Assembly: GCA_030248225.1 (NCBI GenBank)
Contig: JASANE010005042.1
Location: 33,285-97,284 of the forward strand
DNA: 64,000 nucleotides
DNA from: Trileptium ribeirensis
Lineage: Eukaryota > Nematoda > Enoplea > Enoplida > Thoracostomopsidae
Direction of reading: 5' to 3'
Shown piece after piece: positions 23,484 to 35,269 of this stretch (positions are counted from its first letter, which is position 1; each line of letters starts with the position of its first letter). Under the pieces are notes generated by a model. The model saw only the letters and a list, made by a program, of their open reading frames with translations. It was not told the origin of the DNA and searched no databases. The position numbers were made by a program, and so were the translations under genes.

Positions 23484-25590
23484 CTGCGAATATATAATGA
23501 AATCGCAAACTTAAGCAAGAATCAGCATACAATAGATTTGCAGCATTTATTTTCATATCGTTTTAGGTCAGCTAATTCCTTAATTCTGAGTTCCAAGGAG
23601 GCGAAAGCCTATTACATAATACAAGCGTAACCGTGTGCGAATATATAATGAAATCGCAAACTTAAGCAAGAATCAGCATACAATAGATTTGCACCATTTA
23701 TTTTCATATCGTTTTAGGTCAGCTAATTCCTTAATTCTGAGTTCCAAGGAGGCGAAAGCCTATTACATAATACAAGCTTAACCGTCTGCGAATATATAAT
23801 GAAATCGCAAACTTAAGCAAGAATCAGCATACAATAGATTTGCACCATTTATTTTCATATCGTTTTAGGTCTGCTAATTCCTTAATTCAGAGTTCCAAGG
23901 AGGCGAAAGCCTACTACATAATACAAGCTTAACCGTCTGCGAACATATAATGAAACCGCAAACTTAAGCAAGAATCAGCATACAATAGATTTGCACCATT
24001 TATTTTCATATCGTTTTAGGTCAGCTAATTCCCTAATTCTGAGTTCCAAGGAGGCGAAAGCCTATTACATAATACAAGCTTAACCGTCTGCGAATATATA
24101 ATGAAATCGCAAACTTAAGCAAGAATCAGCATACAATAGATTTGCACCATTTATTTTCATATCGTTTTAGGTCAGCTAATTCCTTAATTCTGAGTTCCAA
24201 GGAGGCGAAAGCCTATTACATAATACAAGCTTAACCGTCTGCGAATATATAATGAAATCGCAAATTTAAGCAAGAATCAGCATACAATAGATTTGCACCA
24301 TTTATTTTCATATCGTTTTAGGCCAGCTAATTCCTTAATTCTGAGTTCCAAGGAGGCGAAAGCCTACATAATACAAGCTTAACCGTCTGCGAATATATAA
24401 TGAAATCGCAAACTTAAGCAAGAATCAGCATACAATAGATTTGCACCATTTATTTTCATATCGTTTTAGGTCAGCTAATTCCTTAATTCTGAGTTCCAAG
24501 GAGGCGAAAGCCTATTACATAATACAAGCTTAACCGTCTGCGAATATATAATGAAATCGCAAACTTAAGCAAGAATCAGCATACAATAGATTTGCACCAT
24601 TTATTTTCATATCGTTTTAGGTCAGCTAATTCCTTAATTCTGAGTTCCAAGGAGGCGAAAGCCTACATAATACAAGCTTAACCGTCTGCGAATATATAAT
24701 GAAATCGCAAACTTAAGCAAGAATCAGCATACAATAGATTTGCATCATTTATTTTCATATCGTTTTAGGTCTGCTAATTCCTTAATTCAGAGTTCCAAGG
24801 AGGCGAAAGCCTACTACATAATACAAGCTTAACCGTCTGCGAACATATAATGAAACCGCAAACTTAAGCAAGAATCAGCATACAATAAATTTGCACCATT
24901 TATTTTCATATCGTTTTAGGTCAGCTAATTCCCTAATTCTGAGTTCCAAGGAGGCGAAAGCCTATTACATAATACAAGCTTAACCGTCTGCGAATATATA
25001 ATGAAATCGCAAACTTAAGCAAGAATCAGCATACAATAGATTTGCACCATTTATTTTCATATCGTTTTAGGTCAGCTAATTCCTTAATTCTGAGTTCCAA
25101 GGAGGCGAAAGCCTATTACATAATACAAGCTTAACCGTCTGCGAATATATAATGAAATCGCAAATTTAAGCAAGAATCAGCATACAATAGATTTGCACCA
25201 TTTATTTTCATATCGTTTTAGGCCAGCTAATTCCTTAATTCTGAGTTCCAAGGAGGCGAAAGCCTACATAATACAAGCTTAACCGTCTGCGAATATATAA
25301 TGAAATCGCAAACTTAAGCAAGAATCAGCATACAATAGATTTGCACCATTTATTTTCATATCGTTTTAGGTCAGCTAATTCCTTAATTCTGAGTTCCAAG
25401 GAGGCGAAAGCCTATTACATAATACAAGCTTAACCGTCTGCGAATATATAATGAAATCGCAAACTTAAGCAAGAATCAGCATACAATAGATTTGCACCAT
25501 TTATTTTCATATCGTTTTAGGTCAGCTAATTCCTTAATTCTGAGTTCCAAGGAGGCGAAAGCCTATTACATAATACAAGCTTAACCGTCT
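23484..25590 (+). repeat. 151-bp minisatellite, 14 units, with a duplicated 6-unit block
   Basis: Fourteen units start near 23485, 23636, 23787, 23938, 24089, 24240, 24388, 24539, 24687, 24838, 24989, 25140, 25288 and 25439. Spacing is 151 bases, or 148 where tta is missing from cctattacataata. Diagnostic variants recur exactly 900 bases apart: ggtctgctaatt with ttcagagttcc (units 3 and 9), gaacatataatgaaaccg (units 4 and 10) and ggccagctaatt (units 6 and 12). Units 3-8 were therefore duplicated as units 9-14. A short open frame in the first unit is a by-product. Confidence 0.97.
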
Positions 25591-26040
25591 CTGCTTACTG
25601 ACCTGTTTCTGCTATTGATGTGCCACTATTTAAGGCAAAATAGGGCAGAACGTAATAGTGCGTTCAGTTCACACGGTTCAAATTTAATTTTCAGCTTCGA
25701 AAATAAGTTGTCCATTTTTATAATATGTTGTTAGGTTTTGTTTCAAAATATTCGAATGTTTGTTATAATAATAATGTTTTACTTTGTAAATCTTTAAATA
25801 GCGTTTACGTGTCAAAATTCACTTAAAACGGAAAATTAAGAAAAATCACATTCCAATTTAGTTCAAATTATGAACACACCTTTAAGTGACGGAATGTGTC
25901 GCTAACAGTAATTGTTAGTAAGGTGTTCATTCACCTGTTAACTGAGGGTTAAAGATTTGCTGGCGCTGTCAAACAACAGTGGCAGTTCCTTTCTACTAAA
26001 CGCCATAGGAATGACGTGATGACAAACACCAGAGAGCGTA
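25591..26040. other. Spacer after the minisatellite
   Basis: AT-rich; nothing recognised. Confidence 0.3.
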
Positions 26041-26283
26041 ATGGAAAGCCAAAATATTAATTTCTCTCCTGTGAGGAAGTTTTTGCAATATTCCAGACCG
26101 TGCGGCGTCGTGAAAAAAACTGAATGCTTTTGGTCGATTCCTGACGAAATTTCTCCTCCTTTTAATTACAAATTAGACGAGGATTCAATTTTGTTGGTTT
26201 ATTTGGCGGTACGAGGTGGGCTGGACTACGAAAATGAAACACATGATCGTCATGACGTAGAATCAAATACTGTTTTAGAATGA
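26041..26283 (+). CDS. Possible short coding exon, unknown function
   Basis: An ATG-initiated open frame of 80 codons (MESQNINFSPVRKFLQYSR...). A GTACGAG donor-like site at about 26207 would end an exon after ...DEDSILLVYLA. The protein resembles no family I know, and no partner exon was found. Listed because it has an ATG, a mixed amino-acid composition and a plausible donor, but chance is a real alternative. Confidence 0.2.
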   Translation: MESQNINFSPVRKFLQYSRPCGVVKKTECFWSIPDEISPPFNYKLDEDSILLVYLAVRGGLDYENETHDRHDVESNTVLE

Positions 26284-28031
26284 TTTTAAAATGCATTAGG
26301 ATGGTCCTGAAACCGGTGATGGATTCGGGCTTAGCAGTTCGGAAAGAGGTTTGTTGTAGACCCGCGAGCATCAATTTTTGGCAAAGTTTTGATTTTGGTA
26401 TTGTTATAATTAGACTTACAAATATGTATGTGAACCTTAATTGCCAGTATTATAGATCACATGGGGATCAGGCTCAATCGTAATAAGCAATTCTCATTGA
26501 ATCCCCAGCAAAAAATATGGATCGCAAAATATAATAGAAAAACAGTTGCATCCATTATAAATGTTACTGCAACTTACTCATTACCTTACTCATTACCGTT
26601 TAACCTTTACATAGCATAAAACATAGGACTTTAAACATTCATGACACTGAAAACGTACTAAAATTCTTATGAATTCATATCTGCAGAAATAGCTGTCAAT
26701 AGGCGCAATTTAAGCGCTGTAGTTGAGCTTGAGCAGTAGATCCACTGCACTGGCTTAGACTGCAGCTCTTATTTAGCCCGCCTCCTCCCCAGTGGCCACG
26801 GCTACTACAATATGTACTAAGAATTTGTTATCGATCTTCCTTTTATGTTTTGTTATGCATAAAAAGAACCTGGAGAAATTTTTTCGGAAATTAGGTTTTT
26901 CGCAACAACGACTTCTTAAACGTCGCTGTAATTCGATATGACAAAAAAATTCTATTAGTAAACGTTAAAGACAAATATATGCAAAGCGTTACAATCGGCA
27001 GCAAATTATTGCAACGAAGCAATAATAATTATCAATGTTACTGAGCGCTAATATTTTTAAGTTAAAGACATCACAGTTTAGGACAGTTTTGAAATTAACG
27101 AGATTAGTTAACGCGTTATTTATTCGAGAAAGTACATATTTTACGGTTACTGAATATCAACCGTTTTATATAATTTTTTTATTTTCAAGATGTCTTTAGA
27201 TAAACATGCCTCAGCGGCAGCCATACTGTCATCCGATTTCGCTGTGACTATTGTTTAACATAAACAGTAGCATCCATTTTAGCAGGAAGACCAGCTACTT
27301 ATCCATTGTACCAATACACGGGAAGCATAATTAGTATACATGCAAGACATCTGAGATCCCGGTAAGGTAGTAGGGTCCTCGGAGGCAGCTTTCAGCCTGT
27401 CAGGAGGGATCAGATGTGGGTTCGACGCCTCAGGGAAGTAATCTTCACTCTACCACTATGAGCATATATGATTTATCAGGTATTCAGAACGTTTAAATGC
27501 CGGATTGTCTGGAATTAAGTCGGTGGAGCAGTCCAAAGCTGGAGTCAAACACCTTAACACACATTGCGGTTAGTCGAAGATGATCTTTCAGTGCTGCGCA
27601 AAATAGTAGGTTTGATGCACAAAGAATTAAGTCTACTAAAACCTTAGAAACAACCGTTCTAATTCACTTATGAATGAATTTATTATCTGAACACATCACA
27701 TGTTCCAACTTTTCAGCAATAAATACAACACAACTGCGTTAGCGGTTTTATACAGCGCTAAATATTATACATATTGGATGCAAAATGCTTTCTAGTTAGT
27801 GGCACGTATTTGTTGATACAATATATGGTTTTCATGTTAACCATCGGATGCTCTAGTATGAATCCTGTACACACAGCGATATTTTTGTTTCTACACAGCC
27901 GTCCAGCCAGGTATCACAACTAGACTAGACATCCGCTGTTTCAGCTGTTGCTAACACTCGGTGAACGGTAAGATGAATTTTGAAAAGTATCGTTGACCAG
28001 TCATTGGCAAAATAAAATCAATACATTGAGC
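26284..28031. other. Intergenic DNA between the possible exon and the hAT element
   Basis: AT-rich with no gene recognised. It holds the tRNA-like sequence listed at 27361-27435. Confidence 0.35.
27361..27435 (+). repeat. tRNA-like sequence, decayed
   Basis: It has a B box (GGGTTCGACGCC) and an imperfect A box (GGTAGTAGGGTCCTCGG) at tRNA spacing. Base-paired arms are not convincing, so it is called only as tRNA-derived. Confidence 0.35.
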
Positions 28032-28038
28032 ACTGTGG

Positions 28039-30678
28039 CAGAGCTGAAAACGGGTCACAATTATTGACCCGTGACCCGCGACCCATTTTTACATGTTGAC
28101 CCGTGACCCGTTTGACCCGTGACCCGTGACTCGCGGTAGAGAAACTGTGCTGAATGACACGCACTGACCCGTTCAACGTAGCGTCCTGTGACTAGTTATC
28201 TCTTAACTATGGTCGAAGTTCATAGCTGCTCATTACTGCTAAATCTCTCGACATACAATAAGCACACTAGTAACTTTTACTAACGAATAAAGATTTAAGT
28301 TTTACGAACAGAACAATATATAAAGCAGGAACATATTTTACACAATATTTTAGGCTTTTATAAGCCAATACAGTTTAATAATTACATAATAAATTTCATC
28401 ATTTTCGTTTTTATAGTATTTCATTATATTTTTGATTTTCTATGCTCGTTGTCCAGAAAATTTTCACTGCCAACCTTGATGCTTCGCTGGACCGTTTTAT
28501 GAGTACTATATTCTACGCCTACCTAGTAAAAATCTCAAATAAGTGTTGGAAAATTACTCGGCAAGGTGACTTATTATAATTGCTTAGGACTACTCATCGA
28601 CTAAAGATAAATGCATGTAGAGTAAATACATGAATATACATAAAAGTACATTTACGATCAGAACAAAATATAAAGCAGAAACATATATGAGACGAAGAAA
28701 GTTTAAATGTCCATATGCAGCTAGAAGTTTTTATAATGCTCCAGACAAACTGACAGTGCTTGGACCAGTTCTGGGTCCAAACATGACCGCTGTGGGCGGA
28801 TGATATTAGCGGCACTGAAGCTGCTGAAATGACGTTCAGATTCAGAAGAGCACGCTTGAATGACGAACAGGCTTCTTGCTGCGGCGGCTAGTCCTGGTAG
28901 AGAGTTTCCCTTTTGATACCACCAGTTCAACAAATCGAATATGTGGACATCGGGGCTAGGTGTCGCCAAGTACCGTTTGTACTCTTAGTTGAACTTCTCC
29001 TGTGTATCGGTGTGCCAATTACAGCTTAGCTCTTGATCCATCGACTCACCTGGTTCGCAGTAAAAGCTGGCGAATGGATCCGCTTCAATGTGCGATCTTT
29101 TCGCGCCACTAGTTAAATCTCCTTCGACGGTACTAGGCACCTCATTTCGTCCAAAATAGTGAATTGCTAATAATTTCACAGCTTCTTCCGCCTGACTCAT
29201 AAAACTGTCTCTGTCTGACGGTATTGGACACATAGCAAAACAGCGCAGGGTTGGATCCAGTAGAACAGCAGCCATATGAAGACCCGTAATGCTCGTCCAC
29301 CACTTAGCGTCTATTGCAGCTGGCAGATTCGACTTCACGTGCGCAATAACATCCGTGTCTTGGGGGGTGACGTTGACAACCATTGCTGACGGCATAGAAT
29401 CCTGGTAACACATTTTGGAGTGAAGGGGAATCTGCAAATTCAAGCTTATCAAAAATAATTGTGAGTGGTACAAGAAACTCAACAACTTGCTGTAGAACTT
29501 GCTGGGCAATGCGACTCAAGAGGTTTTCCCGCCTTCGCTCTCGGAGAATAGGCACCAAGGCGTCATAACTGATCAATATAGAATTGAACATGGCATGTAA
29601 GGACGAGTGACCCCTCCGTGTTTCAATGTGATTGGTAGCTGCGATTGTATGCCGTTTGCCTTATTAACGTAAGAAACCAAGGCATTTGCGTCATCAACCA
29701 AGCGCCTCAGCTCCGGCGGCTGAACCAGACAGCATTTCCAGAACGTATCTATCGCTGGATTGAGTCGATGTCCCGAACAGTCGATCCTGATTCTCGAGAT
29801 TGTGGCTACGACGACGTTAGCACCCATAGCTGTGGTGACCGGAGTCTCGTGTGGATCGCAAGCGCGCTCGGTCAAACATCGATCGATGGCGTCCCGAACG
29901 TTGTCAGCAGTGCGACGGTCCGGAAAATACTCACATTTGAATTGACCGTGATTTAGCTTCCAGGAATTCGCGGATTCTTCGACCCAGAACACAGTAAAAT
30001 CCATGTAGCTGCGCTTATTCACGTTTTCAGTGGTTAGATCTGTAACATATGAGATGGCTTTATGGGGAAGGGCGTTTTTGACAACAGATCAAATGGTATC
30101 CTGGACATTTTCTACCTGATCTAATATAGCATTTCTGATAGTAACACGACCATAAAGACAGTCGTCCACAGAAATATTACCATACACACTTCCCAGTCGA
30201 ATCATTTCCTGAGCAAGTTGGCGGAGGCCTGGGTTGTCGAGAATATTAAATGCCGATTCCGTTTGACAGATGAATCTGACTTCTGCTGTCTTAACCTGTT
30301 TCATATCAGTCGCAAGGATCTTTCATCCCGGTTGCTTCTTAATAAAACCATGGATTGCAAGCTGCAGACCGGAACCTCCATTAACCTTGCATTCTTTCGC
30401 ATGGTCGATCAAGTTTTTAGTGCCCACATTTTTCCATGTGCCGTTAACTTCTTTCTTACATTGTATGCAGCTGTGACATGTGCGGCAACAAGCCCATCCT
30501 TCTATACAAAAAAACTCATTGCAACGTTACAAAAGCATGATACTGTCATTCAATATGCGCGACTCGCGCTGACCCGCGCGCGGGTCACGCGGGTTAGGAT
30601 TGTGACCGTGTGACCCGCGGCCAAATCCTGATAAAGTGACCCGTGACCTGTGACCCGCATGACCCGTTTTCAGCTCTG
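28039..30678 (-). mobile_element. Full-length hAT DNA transposon, 2640 bp
   Basis: The ends are inverted repeats: CAGAGCTGAAAACGGGTCA at the left (from 28039) and its exact complement at the right (to 30678). They are flanked by a direct repeat actgtgg (28032-28038 and 30679-30685) as target duplication. hAT elements normally make 8 bases; here I see 7. Just inside both ends lie clusters of tgacccg words (about 28058-28135 and 30560-30667), typical subterminal transposase-binding repeats of hAT elements. The element encodes a minus-strand transposase, annotated separately. CAG at the 5' end is the usual hAT start. Confidence 0.93.
28721..30480 (-). pseudogene. hAT transposase, frame-broken
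   Basis: Read from high to low coordinates. First comes a BED-type zinc finger (about 30480-30385) with CHSCIQCKKEVNGTW, then H-x4-C (DHAKEC). A middle part follows over 30304-30090 and 30022-29573 (SYMDFTVFWVEESANSWKLN, with DCSGHRLNPAID). Next is the catalytic-core continuation (29591-28985) with HVKSNLPAAIDAKWW and ITGLHMAAVLLDPTLR. The C-terminal dimerisation region (28969-28721) has DLLNWWYQKGNSLPGLAAAAR, trimmed here, and SSESERHFSSFSAANI. hAT transposases cut and paste DNA. Stops and frameshifts split this copy into at least five frames, so it is not autonomous as read. Its plus-strand open frames are shadows. Confidence 0.88.
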
Positions 30679-30685
30679 ACTGTGG

Positions 30686-32210
30686 AGTGTGTTGTCTGAA
30701 AGTTTCAAACCAGTTGTATTTGCTACTTCAATATTATCAGTGCAACCATACTATTTCTGTCTGTAGAATTTAGCTTCGAATGATGTTTTCTATCTTTTTC
30801 ATGAGTGTAGATATCAAGATTTGAAATTGTGCACCATCAAACATAAGTAATTGGCCGCAACCTGTGGAGCGGAGCTATGAAAACTTGATTTGGTTTAATT
30901 TATACATTGACAAAAGCTGAAATATAAACTCAAGTGAAGTTGAAATATCACCTTTGATATATCAAGAGATCAAGATCGTCATCTTGATCTCTTCATATAA
31001 CAAAAAGGTATGAAAGCGTTACTGGACAATGCGACAGCTAGCTACTAACTGTCCAAATACGTCCTTTCTGCTGCTTAAGGGTTTATCTCATGCTAAAATG
31101 GCAGATACAGTCAGTCCGTATGAGTTAATTTAAAAAAATTGATGTATGCATTTGTCACTGATAGATATCAAAGGCAAACTAATCGATATATCATTGTAGT
31201 CAGGTTTGAAGTGTTGTGCATTTTGTTAGTTCGAACCCAATAGTAAAATTTTAAAAGTTAATAGCTTACAGAACCCAACCTTCGTTGTTTCAACCACGAA
31301 ATTCTGACAGTGTGAAACGATCTGTCCCTATTTCAAAAAATACATATTAATTTTAATTATCAATCTATTTTTATCAATTATCTTCTAAAACCAGAGGCTG
31401 AAATTTTGATCTTGGAATTGCACACTCGTTTCTCTACGGCCGATATGAGGGAACACGTAAATATATACATTTTCAAAAATGGTCTTAGAACAGTGACCGA
31501 TAAGACTATATCATTTTTAGGACAACTACTACGCTCAGCGCTTATCTTTTGCAGTATAATACAAATTTATCGAGGTTGTCACCAAGATTGTCAACCCTTA
31601 ACTATGGCATCGTTGGTGTTTCTGACAATTGCAGTAAGTTTTAGAGTTACGTGTCGTTGTTATTTTTGATTGATTTTGGGGACCACGTGATTAGACCAAA
31701 GTGACTGTGATCTCTCTAAAGCAAATTGTAACTAGTTCTCAGAGGACGCAGTGCCATAGTTTCTGTTCTTCAGCTTTATTTCAGCTAATCATTCATCTAA
31801 ACATAGGCCTTAAAATTATCACCCGGGTAAGGATCATGTAATGCACTTCCAGGGCAGCATTTATTCACTGGCTAGAAAACAACTCTAATCATTAACCATT
31901 TCAAGCCGGTTGATGGTTTGGTTAGCATATGTGCTGTGTTCGATTCCCCGAGACCAATAGTTTAGCTTAAGCGGTATTTAAAAAAGTATCATATTTACCT
32001 GCTAATTTAAGTCGAGGACCATAGGCCCTATCACGTAATCTAACATTACGCTCAACTTTATTCTAACACTTCAACATACTGCTCAAAAATGGAGATGAAC
32101 CCACATTAGTATAAGCGCGGCAGGCACTAAAAACAGTGATAGGCTGCTACTGTGAGTTTATCGGCCTTCTCCGCGGCACGTTTCTTACCAAAACGTAACC
32201 GACATCTCCA
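30686..32210. other. Intergenic DNA after the hAT element
   Basis: AT-rich with no recognised gene. An open frame at 31406-31669 (+) has no motif and is not called. It holds the perfect hairpin listed at 30964-30993. Confidence 0.4.
30964..30993. repeat. Perfect 13-bp inverted repeat with 4-base loop
   Basis: AAGAGATCAAGAT, loop CGTC, ATCTTGATCTCTT. It could form a cruciform, or an RNA hairpin if transcribed. No gene end is adjacent, so a terminator role is not supported. Confidence 0.9.
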
Positions 32211-32435
32211 ATGGTGGCCAGACGGAAAGGGTGGAAGCAGAGAGCGAGTTCGAGAATTGCCCAGAAAGAAGTGAAATCAAGAATAAGGGTAAAAGAGCCA
32301 CCAAAGGGATGGACCGGTCTACCAGCGATCGGAGATACCCTTTATCACGGGATAATAGTTGCGCGAGTTCCACGTGGTAGACATGTCATTGTCCCGAGCA
32401 GGGATATCAAGTTTAGGTTAATGTCTGGTGCTTGA
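32211..32435 (+). CDS. Possible exon, weakly like the N-terminus of RNA phosphatases (PIR-1/DUSP11)
   Basis: An ATG-initiated frame of 74 codons with a basic N-terminus (MVARRKGWKQRASSR), followed by PPKGWTGLPAIGDTLYHGII and VARVPRG. The order x-x-W..-LP-x-G..-..-I-A-K-x-P resembles the start of PIR-1/DUSP11 RNA triphosphatases (RW..Y.PVG....TRFIAFKVPL). A possible donor (G|GTAGAC, about 32373) follows directly after ARVPRG. The catalytic HC-x5-R exon was not found nearby, so this is a suggestion, not an assignment. It may also be a pseudogene fragment or chance. Confidence 0.3.
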   Translation: MVARRKGWKQRASSRIAQKEVKSRIRVKEPPKGWTGLPAIGDTLYHGIIVARVPRGRHVIVPSRDIKFRLMSGA

Positions 32436-33529
32436 TTATGAGCTGAATAAGGTAGGCCGTGTGAACGTATATACACCAAAATAAACTACAATTTAACCAA
32501 TTCGAGTTGATTGCCAATTATGCCCTGCAACCTAAGCAGGCTTAAACCAGTGGTTGTATTGAAAAATGGATTGCCTTATAATAAACCAATTCGAAATTTA
32601 ATCAGGAGCTGAATTTGTGCACTCGGCACCCGTTTAAACATAACAGTTTTAGAATCGAATTAATGTTAAATTAAATTTTGATTGACAGTATCGCATATCC
32701 GCGTTGATTTTGACTGTACCCTGGTGAGTTCGGTAAACATGCCATGGGTAATGAGTTTATGCTAAAAGAGCCTAAATGGAACTACTGAATTTTAAAATTT
32801 AACAGGGGAATTTTAACTAACGTTATTGAATGTGAGCACTTGGCTCCTCAACGTTTGTACCCTGGCTAGTCCGAATGACAGGCCATGGGACATTGATAAC
32901 ATTTTGGAAAAGAATAAGTCATGACATTAGATAAAATTTTGTAAAACTTTGAATGGTGGGAATGAATAAATTTAAGACCTGGTTAAATGTGGTTGTAGAA
33001 ACGTTTTAGAATTGGAAAAAGGGAAAGATGTACAATGCTACGAACTAAAACGAAAAGATTTGAACGTAGCCATTTCCTCGACTGAGGCGAGCTAGTGCAA
33101 ATAAGTCGGCAGCATTTTAACAATTTGGCTTAAGATTTCTTATAAGATTTTAGAAAGTGGTACCGGGTCCGTGTAGGCTAGTACACCCCTGGGCCTAGAG
33201 TCCACCAGAGCGTGTCCAGGAACACAGGCTCTGGATTCAATGTTTAAAAATTTCAGGCAAAATATCACTATGGCTAAGAATTCGCGTAACAATCCTGTAG
33301 CGCGTGGTGAATAGAATTTGAATAAATTTTAGCATAAATTTTGACAAGTACAGCTGGAGGATTTGAACTAAGAAATTTTATCGTAGGTGGTTGAACGAGA
33401 GTGGGATTGAACTATAAAGTTCTGAAGGCATCCAAGCTCTGTCTCAGCTCGACAAGCGGCCAGAGTTGAGACACAGACTGGAGCTATGAGAGAGTTCCCA
33501 TAAGTTTGTTAGCTTGTGAGTACCCAATG

Positions 33530-33860
33530 GAATATTCCTTTACCTAGTACAACCATTTTATATATAAAATAAAGACCTGCGTTTTACCTTTAGAGATCGT
33601 AATACCAATGTCGGAGGATTGCACCAGAACGCTAAAACTATAAATATTTACAGGTCGTCTGAAAATAAATGAAGAATAGCACATTAAAATATTGAGGCTA
33701 ACGCTCAGTTGAAACAGGAGCTTTCGCTAACAATTTAATCAATATTACCGAATAAATGCCAAGAGAGCAAGCACTACTAAAGTAACGTGGCCCTGCCACC
33801 TTGAGTACTTTTACAAAATATAGCGCATGTACTGGTGACCCGCACCATCACGTCATCTGT
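33530..33860 (+). repeat. Possible LTR-retroelement remnant with primer-site-like motif
   Basis: Bases about 33560-33575 read tatataaaataaag (TATA plus AATAAA). About 33832-33846 reads ctggtgacccgcacc, close to the TGGTGACCCCGACG words that follow the left LTR of many metazoan Gypsy/BEL elements. No second LTR and no gag/pol protein were found. Confidence 0.22.
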
Positions 33861-34299
33861 AAGTAACCTTCTATGAACTACAAATAAATAAAAAAGCAGA
33901 ACCATCAGCTCCAGCCGGATAAGTAACACATACAGCCGTATAGTGGAAATTTTATTACCCGAGGTTAGCTGGAAACGTTAAAGATTATATGGTAACACCA
34001 TTAGAAAACAACGAAAGATTATAGAGCAAAACTTAACAAAATTCCGCCGTTATGCGCCAGGTATAACAATAATAACAAGTTTCTCAAATATTGGGGTGGT
34101 CTTAGTGGTAACCGAGAGTTTCGCACTGCGTAACCAATTTCCCTATAACAATTTTTATAAATTTTTATATTTTTAAGCGTTTTTAAGACAATAAAGTGCG
34201 ATCATGCATTATAGGATACATGTACCTTAGATCGTACATTACCTGAAAGGTTCGTGTGGTTGGTGAATCTGAAAAACTAAGAAATTTTATGTGTTAGTG

Positions 34300-34700
34300 T
34301 TAGTGATGGGGGACAAGTGACACAGGATTTTCCCTAAATAGAACGTGGGTGTTGGCCCATAACTGCCAAGCCCCCTAAGCGTAAAATTTCCCCGGCCTAT
34401 GCATTGGACAACCCCTAGGCGAGGCTTGCGCGAAGACATAGTTCCGACAACTATGTCCCACCCTAAGGAATGTTTGCAATGTCATAGCCTTCGACGATAG
34501 AGCAGTCCATGGTGTGGCAGCCTGGGGTCCAACGCGTGGTAAAAAGGTGCCGGAAAGGGTGAAAGACCAATCCCACCCAGAGGTTCCCGTTTAAGGAATG
34601 GGCTGCCCTTTCTCTGGTCTGCCATATCCCGGCTAGGACTTACTCTGCCTAGCGCACCCGCCTCCTCGGCAGGGTCCAGAAATGCAGGTAACCTCCTGCA
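34300..34700 (+). repeat. GC-rich block with a 9-bp hairpin, TE-like
   Basis: It contrasts sharply with the AT-rich surroundings. It contains the inverted repeat GACATAGTT-CCGAC-AACTATGTC (34435-34457) and structured words such as tggcagcctggggtccaac. It looks like the untranslated 5' part of a retroelement or structured RNA, but I cannot name a family. Confidence 0.3.
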
Positions 34701-35269
34701 AAGTCACTGTGAATGAGCCTAAATTTACTTATGCGTATGTATGTGTATACACGCGAGAATGCTACTCATGTGGACCTATTACATGTGGGAGTATTTGCCG
34801 ATATCCAAAAAAATACGGTGCACTCTAGCCAAGGTTCGTACTTCGAACAAGCCGGTATCGTCCCCTTATTCAAAGCAGAACAATATTAAACCCAAGAGAA
34901 GCTTCCCAAGCCAAACTCATATTAGCCAGAGCACTATCATAACAATGATCGGAAAAACTGAGTAACTAGTCAATTCGCCCCTATTAATAAGGAAAAAAAA
35001 CAAAAGTGAAATTCGTAAACCTATGTTCAAAAAAAGGAAACACGTAAAGTATATAAACAATATATCACTATGCGCATTAAACGAAAAACACAAGTAATAC
35101 GCATCAACCACGTCGACGTACATACATACACACTCCTTACTGCATTACACAACGTATATATCCAGCCAATCAATTAGCTATGTCACACCGTAGTAATAAT
35201 AATCTAACACAATTTATTTATTAATAATATTATTATTTACGTATCTTAAATTTATGGATATTAGGGAAA

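Noticed and set aside
21711..25590. CRISPR-like appearance of the arrays
   Set aside because: Units are contiguous with no unique spacers, and the DNA is eukaryotic.
29645..30613. Plus-strand open frames over the hAT element
   Set aside because: Shadows of the minus-strand transposase.
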